From Conexibacter woesei DSM 14684 (GTDB lineage Bacteria; Actinomycetota; Thermoleophilia; Solirubrobacterales; Solirubrobacteraceae), in contig NC_013739.1 of NCBI RefSeq assembly GCF_000025265.1, forward strand, positions 2,232,001-2,296,000: a DNA stretch of 64,000 nucleotides, in the 5' to 3' direction. Below are positions 60,257 to 64,000 of the stretch, in pieces; within the stretch, counting starts at the first letter, position 1, and each line of letters begins with the position of its first letter. A model generated the notes under the pieces. It searched no databases. It worked only from the letters and a program-made list of their open reading frames with translations, and had not been told where the DNA came from. A program made the position numbers and the translations under genes.

Positions 60257-60705
60257 GCCCACCGCTGCTCGACCACGCCGGCCTCACCTGCCGTGACCTC
60301 GACAGCTCGCTGCGCTTCTACTGCGAGCTGCTCGGGATGCCGCTGCTGGAGCGCGGCGAGGGCGTCGGCGCGGCCGCCGGGATCCCCGGCGCGAAGCTCG
60401 CGTTCGCCTTCCTCGACGCCGGCGAGGGCCGCGTGCTGGAGCTGCTGGAGTACCGCGACCCGCACACCGCCGGGACGGCCCCGCGGGTCGAGGCCGCCGG
60501 CGCGACGCACGTCGCGCTGCGCGTCGCCGATCTCGACGGGCTGCTCGAACGGCTCGCGACGGCCGGCTTCAGACCGCTGACGGCGGAGCCCGTGACGGTC
60601 GCGGGCGACGGCGCGTCGACGGGCACGCGGCTCGTCTACGTGCCCGATCCGGACGGCCGCGTCGTCGAGCTGGTGCAGCCGGCGAGCGGAGAGGAGGCAT
60701 CGTGA
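60253..60705 (+). CDS. VOC family (glyoxalase/methylmalonyl-CoA epimerase-like) protein
   Basis: A 150-residue VOC protein with metal ligands of the epimerase/glyoxalase type: His in LLDHAGLTCRDLDSSLRFYC, Glu in RVLELLEYRDP, His in ATHVALRVADL and Glu in PDGRVVELVQP. All four are present, so it is likely a metal enzyme. It is coupled to the decarboxylase upstream and the aminopeptidase downstream by 4-bp overlaps. Confidence 0.9.
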   Translation: MSPPLLDHAGLTCRDLDSSLRFYCELLGMPLLERGEGVGAAAGIPGAKLAFAFLDAGEGRVLELLEYRDPHTAGTAPRVEAAGATHVALRVADLDGLLERLATAGFRPLTAEPVTVAGDGASTGTRLVYVPDPDGRVVELVQPASGEEAS

Positions 60706-61916
60706 GCGTGAGCGCCTTCGACGACCCGGCGACGCTCGCCCGCTACGCCGACCTCGTCGTCGGCTTCGCCGCCAACGTGCAGGACGGCCAGCTCGTCGAG
60801 ATCGCCTCCGAGACGGGCAAGGAGGCGCTGACGCGCGCGCTCGCCGCGAGCGCCTACCAGCACGGCGCGAGCTACGTCGACGCGACGTACTTCGACCCGT
60901 ACGTCAAACGCGCCCGCCTGCTGCACGCAGGCGAGCAGACGCTCGACGAGCTGCCCGCCCTGCTCGGTGAGCGGGTGCTGGCGCTCGGCGAGGCGCGTGC
61001 CGCGCGGATCGCGCTCGCCGGCCCGGTCGCACCGGACCTGCTCGACGGCGTCGACCCGCGACGCACGGGCCGCGACCGGCTGCCGCGCCTGCCGGAGGAC
61101 CGTCAGCTGATCGACGCGTGCACGACGAACTGGACCGTCGTCCCGTGCCCGACGCGCGAGTGGGCGCAGCTCGTCCACCCCGAGCTCGACGCGGACGCGG
61201 CCTGGGCTCGGCTGTGCGACCAGATCGTCCACGTCCTGCGGCTCGACGCGCCAGATCCGACGGCCGCCTGGCGTGAGCGCCAGGCGCAGCTCGCCGCGGT
61301 CAGCACGCGGCTGACCGCACGCCGCTTCGACGCCGTCCACTTCAGCGGTCCCGGCACCGACCTGCGCGTCGGGCTGCTGCCGCGCTCGCCGTGGCTGACG
61401 GTCGCGTTCGAGACCGTCGACGGGATCGCGCACCTGCCGAACCTGCCGAGCGAGGAGGTCTACGCGACGCCCGACCCGGCACGGGTCGAGGGCGTCGTGC
61501 GCGCGACGAAGCCGCTCATGCTCGACGGCACCGCGGTGGAGGGATTGGAGCTGGAGTTCCGCGACGGCCGCGCCGTGCGCGTCGACGCCGAGCGGGGCGC
61601 CGAGCTGGTGCGCGCGCAGGTCGCGCGCGACGAGGGCGCCGCGCGTCTCGGCGAGGTCGCGCTCGTGGACGGCGACGGCCGCGTCGGCGCGCTCGAGACG
61701 GTCTTCCTGGAGATCCTGCTGGACGAGAACGCCGCCAGCCACGTCGCGCTCGGCGCCGCCTACAGCGTCGCCGTCGCGGCGGCGGACGCCGGCCGCGAGA
61801 ACAGCTCGGCGATCCACCTCGACGTCGTGATCGGCGGCCCCGCGGTCGACGTCGACGGCGTCGAGCCCGGCGGCGCGCGCGTGCCGCTGCTGCGCGCCGG
61901 CGCCTGGGCGCTGTGA
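60702..61916 (+). CDS. M29 family aminopeptidase
   Basis: A 404-residue metallo-aminopeptidase of the AmpS/PepS type. The metal ligands are all there: Glu in NLPSEEVYATPD, Glu in RLGEVALVD, His in ENAASHVALG, and His/Asp in SSAIHLDVVIGG. The N-terminal domain begins LARYADLVVGFAANVQDGQL. It would release N-terminal residues from short peptides or amide-linked compounds in the cytoplasm. The GTG start follows GAGGAGG and overlaps the VOC stop. With the peptide importer nearby, breakdown of an imported peptide-like molecule is a reasonable idea. Confidence 0.92.
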   Translation: MSVSAFDDPATLARYADLVVGFAANVQDGQLVEIASETGKEALTRALAASAYQHGASYVDATYFDPYVKRARLLHAGEQTLDELPALLGERVLALGEARAARIALAGPVAPDLLDGVDPRRTGRDRLPRLPEDRQLIDACTTNWTVVPCPTREWAQLVHPELDADAAWARLCDQIVHVLRLDAPDPTAAWRERQAQLAAVSTRLTARRFDAVHFSGPGTDLRVGLLPRSPWLTVAFETVDGIAHLPNLPSEEVYATPDPARVEGVVRATKPLMLDGTAVEGLELEFRDGRAVRVDAERGAELVRAQVARDEGAARLGEVALVDGDGRVGALETVFLEILLDENAASHVALGAAYSVAVAAADAGRENSSAIHLDVVIGGPAVDVDGVEPGGARVPLLRAGAWAL

Positions 61917-61948
61917 GCCGGACCGAGAACTTGAACGAACGGAGTCCC

Positions 61949-62848
61949 ATGCCGAATGCATCCCAGCCGTCCCCGCAGGCCTCCTACGTGGCGCGGGAGG
62001 GCAGCCCGCTGGCGGCCGACCCGGCGCGGTACGTGCCGATCGGGAGCGACCACGACGCCCGCACGCGCGTGCACGAGGAGGTGATCCCGGTCCGCAGCGG
62101 GCGCGCGTTCGCGGTCCCGGCCGGCCACGTGGTCCGCTTCTCGACCGTCGACGGGCCGCAGGTGCTCGACGTCAACGTCTGGAGCCTCGCGGACCCGCGC
62201 GAGCGCTTCTGGGCCGCGCGCACGCGGCAGTTCCACGGCGCGCACGTGACCGCCGGCGACCGGCTGTGGTCGACGCTGCCGTTCCTGCGCCCACTCGCGA
62301 CGATCGTCGCGGACACGCTGGACTACGGGATCGACGCCGACGGCGCCGGCTGCCACGACCTGCTCGGCACGCGCTGCGACCCCTATGTCAACCAGCTCCT
62401 GTCGCACACGGCGTACGACCTGCACTGCCACTCGAACCTCGTGCGCGCCATCGCGCCGTGGGGGCTGACCGAGTTCGACGTGCACGACGTGATCAACGTC
62501 TTCCAGGTCACCGGCCTGATGCCCGACGACGAGCGTTACTTCATGAAGACGTGCCCGGCGCGCGTCGGCGACCACTTCGAGCTGTTCGCCGAGATCGACC
62601 TGCTCGTCGCCGCCTCGACCTGCCCCGGCGGCGACCTCGCGCTGCCGGTGTGGGGGCCGGGCTCCGGCGGCGAGCCGAACTGCAACCCGGTCGGGGTCAC
62701 CGTCTTCCGTCTCGATCCGCGGCTGCTGGAGGGCTGGTCGCAGCCGCCGCGCGCCGCCTACCGCGGTGCCGGCGCGCTGCGCCACGGCCTGCGCGGACCG
62801 GCCGCCCGCCCTCCGCTCAACGAGGCCGTCCCGGTCGGCGGTGCCTGA
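61949..62848 (+). CDS. DUF1989 (urea carboxylase-associated) family protein
   Basis: A 299-residue DUF1989 protein. The core is EEVIPVRSGRAFAVPAGHVVR, QVLDVNVWSLADPRERF, and a putative metal/Cys region with GCHDLLGTRCDPY, HCHSNLVRA and PDDERYFMKTCPARVGDHFE. Family members are encoded near urea carboxylase, aminomethyl or guanidine utilisation genes, and the cysteines and histidines suggest a metal site. No reaction is known to me for this subgroup. Start at ATG 61949 after ACGGAG. Confidence 0.88.
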   Translation: MPNASQPSPQASYVAREGSPLAADPARYVPIGSDHDARTRVHEEVIPVRSGRAFAVPAGHVVRFSTVDGPQVLDVNVWSLADPRERFWAARTRQFHGAHVTAGDRLWSTLPFLRPLATIVADTLDYGIDADGAGCHDLLGTRCDPYVNQLLSHTAYDLHCHSNLVRAIAPWGLTEFDVHDVINVFQVTGLMPDDERYFMKTCPARVGDHFELFAEIDLLVAASTCPGGDLALPVWGPGSGGEPNCNPVGVTVFRLDPRLLEGWSQPPRAAYRGAGALRHGLRGPAARPPLNEAVPVGGA

Positions 62849-62851
62849 GCG

Positions 62852-64000
62852 ATGCGCAGCGATCATCTCGAAGGGGTGCGGGTGCTCGCCGTCGAGCAGT
62901 ACGGCGCGGGCCCGTTCGGCACCCAGCTGCTCGGCCATCTCGGCGCCGAGGTCGTCAAGGTCGAGAACCCGGCCCAGGGCGGCGACGTCTCGCGCAGCGT
63001 CGGGCCGCACTTCCGCGACGACCTGCCGCCGAGCACCGAGAGCATCTTCTTCCAGGGCCTCAACCGCAACAAGAAGAGCGTCGCGCTCGACCTCGGCACC
63101 CCCGAGGGACAGGCCGCGTTGCGCCATCTGGCACGTGACGCGGACGCGCTCGTCAGCAACCTGCGCGGCGACGTGCCGGCGCGCCTCGGTCTGACCTACG
63201 CGGCGCTGGCGGACGTCAACCCGCGCCTCGTGTGCGCGCACCTGACCGGCTACGGCCGCGGCGGCGAGCGGGCGCGCCGGCCCGGCTACGACTTCCTGAT
63301 GCAGGCCGAGCTGGGCTACTTCGACCTGACCGGCGACCCCGACGGCGTGCCCGCGCGGATGGGGCTCTCGATGGTCGACCTGATGGGCGGCGCGATGCTC
63401 GCGCTGGCGACCGTCAGCGCGATCGTGCGGGCGCGCGCCGGCGGCCGCGGCGGCGAGGTCGACGTCTCGCTGTTCGACGTCGCGCTGTTCGACCTCAACT
63501 ACGTCGCGCACTGGTACCTCAACGCCGGGGCGCGCACGACGCGCCTGCCGCGCTCCGCGCATCCGTCGCTGACGCCGTGCCAGACCTATCGCACCGCCGA
63601 CGGCTGGATCTACCTGATGTGCAACAAGGAGAAGTTCTGGCCGGCGCTGTGCGAGCTGGTCGATCGGCCGCAGTGGGCGCGCGAGCCGCGCTTCGCGACG
63701 TTCCCAGACCGTCTCGCCGCCCGCGCCGAGCTGACCGAGCTGCTCGACGACGTGCTGTTCGAGCAGACGACCGCAGCGTGGATGGAGCGCTTCGCGGGTG
63801 CCGTGCCCGCGGCCCCGGTGCTGGCGCTCGACGAGGCGCTCGAGCAGCCGTTCGTGCACGCCGACGGCCGCGTCGAGACGCTGGCGAACGGGCTCCGGCT
63901 GCTGGCCAGCCCGTTCCGCGGCGACGCCCCGACACGGCCGTCGACGGCGCCGCCGGCGCTTGGCGAGCACACCGCCGAGCTGCTCGACGGACTGCCGGCC
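62852..64000 (+). CDS. Class III CoA-transferase (CaiB/BaiF family), 3' end cut
   Basis: Open from ATG 62852 to the window end without a stop, 383 codons, close to the usual 390 to 400. It begins LEGVRVLAVEQYGAGPFGTQ and has GAEVVKVENPAQGGD, LNRNKKSVALDLGTPEGQ and RRPGYDFLMQAELGYFDLTG. The catalytic aspartate forming the aspartyl-CoA intermediate is D176 in MVDLMGG. It moves CoA between carboxylic acids, which would activate the acid made by the upstream genes. It follows the DUF1989 gene by 3 bp. Confidence 0.9.
   Translation, partial: MRSDHLEGVRVLAVEQYGAGPFGTQLLGHLGAEVVKVENPAQGGDVSRSVGPHFRDDLPPSTESIFFQGLNRNKKSVALDLGTPEGQAALRHLARDADALVSNLRGDVPARLGLTYAALADVNPRLVCAHLTGYGRGGERARRPGYDFLMQAELGYFDLTGDPDGVPARMGLSMVDLMGGAMLALATVSAIVRARAGGRGGEVDVSLFDVALFDLNYVAHWYLNAGARTTRLPRSAHPSLTPCQTYRTADGWIYLMCNKEKFWPALCELVDRPQWAREPRFATFPDRLAARAELTELLDDVLFEQTTAAWMERFAGAVPAAPVLALDEALEQPFVHADGRVETLANGLRLLASPFRGDAPTRPSTAPPALGEHTAELLDGLPA

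Noticed and set aside
1-64000. tRNA, rRNA, CRISPR arrays, transposases or phage genes
   Set aside because: None was recognised by reading; all sizeable intervals are explained by protein genes and no regularly spaced repeats were seen. A dedicated RNA search was not possible here.

Overview
The window is gene-dense, very GC-rich bacterial DNA, almost entirely catabolic and transport genes packed into operons with 4-bp start/stop overlaps. GTG and TTG starts are common. Several -10 boxes sit only 6 to 9 nt from a start codon, which suggests leaderless mRNAs. Together with GAF-LuxR, PaaX and BTAD regulators and a fused LIV transporter, this points to an actinobacterium. A soil Thermoleophilia (Conexibacter/Solirubrobacter-like) is my best guess, but it is an inference. 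I saw no rRNA, tRNA, CRISPR array, insertion sequence or origin, and no gene-free stretch longer than about 300 bases.

Layout. (1) 1-2013: end of an amidase gene, then a two-subunit CoA-transferase; a duplicated-motif lipoprotein lies opposite. (2) 2861-21224: one long plus-strand operon with ATP-dependent hydantoinase/oxoprolinase subunits (HyuA, two HyuB), a flavin-dependent monooxygenase, a LIV-type ABC transporter whose two permeases and first ATPase are one protein, an amidohydrolase, a hydantoin-racemase-like protein, a DUF917 protein with a second HyuA, and a class V PLP enzyme. (3) 24186-21262, minus strand and convergent with it: M20 amidohydrolase, flavin reductase and a RibBA-like protein that has lost its catalytic residues. 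Both operons start at promoters with the same geometry, in which a 20-bp palindrome overlaps the -35 box. The GAF-LuxR gene beside the second copy is the natural candidate regulator. I read sections 2 and 3 as a single co-regulated N-heterocycle or cyclic-amide degradation system of unknown substrate; it is the best candidate here for something undescribed.

(4) 29799-25145, minus: indolepyruvate ferredoxin oxidoreductase iorA-iorB, behind a 22-codon leader ORF, then a kynurenine-formamidase-like cyclase, with a PaaX repressor gene divergent. (5) 30805-43005: a CoA-thioester aromatic pathway (PaaK-type ligase, thioesterase, MFS exporter or importer, 3-hydroxyacyl-CoA dehydrogenase, thiolase, SDR, two enoyl-CoA hydratases, a RidA-like protein, acyl-CoA dehydrogenase, and a salicylyl-/2-aminobenzoyl-CoA monooxygenase-reductase fusion). 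The set matches the aerobic 2-aminobenzoyl-CoA (anthranilate) route best. (6) 42991-43598: a small toxin-antitoxin-like remnant bracketed by a 24-bp direct repeat.

(7) 43599-51776: BTAD regulator with divergent alpha/beta hydrolase, small secreted proteins, a VOC protein with a 78-residue partner, flavoprotein oxidoreductases and an SRPBCC protein. (8) 57530-50142, minus: a five-gene peptide-type ABC transporter whose last gene is coupled to a cyclic-nucleotide-binding thioredoxin-reductase-like protein. (9) 57673-64000, plus: phosphotriesterase-family hydrolase, then an operon with a fold-III PLP decarboxylase, VOC protein, M29 aminopeptidase, DUF1989 protein and a class III CoA-transferase running off the end. 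The joint function of these last genes is not clear from sequence.
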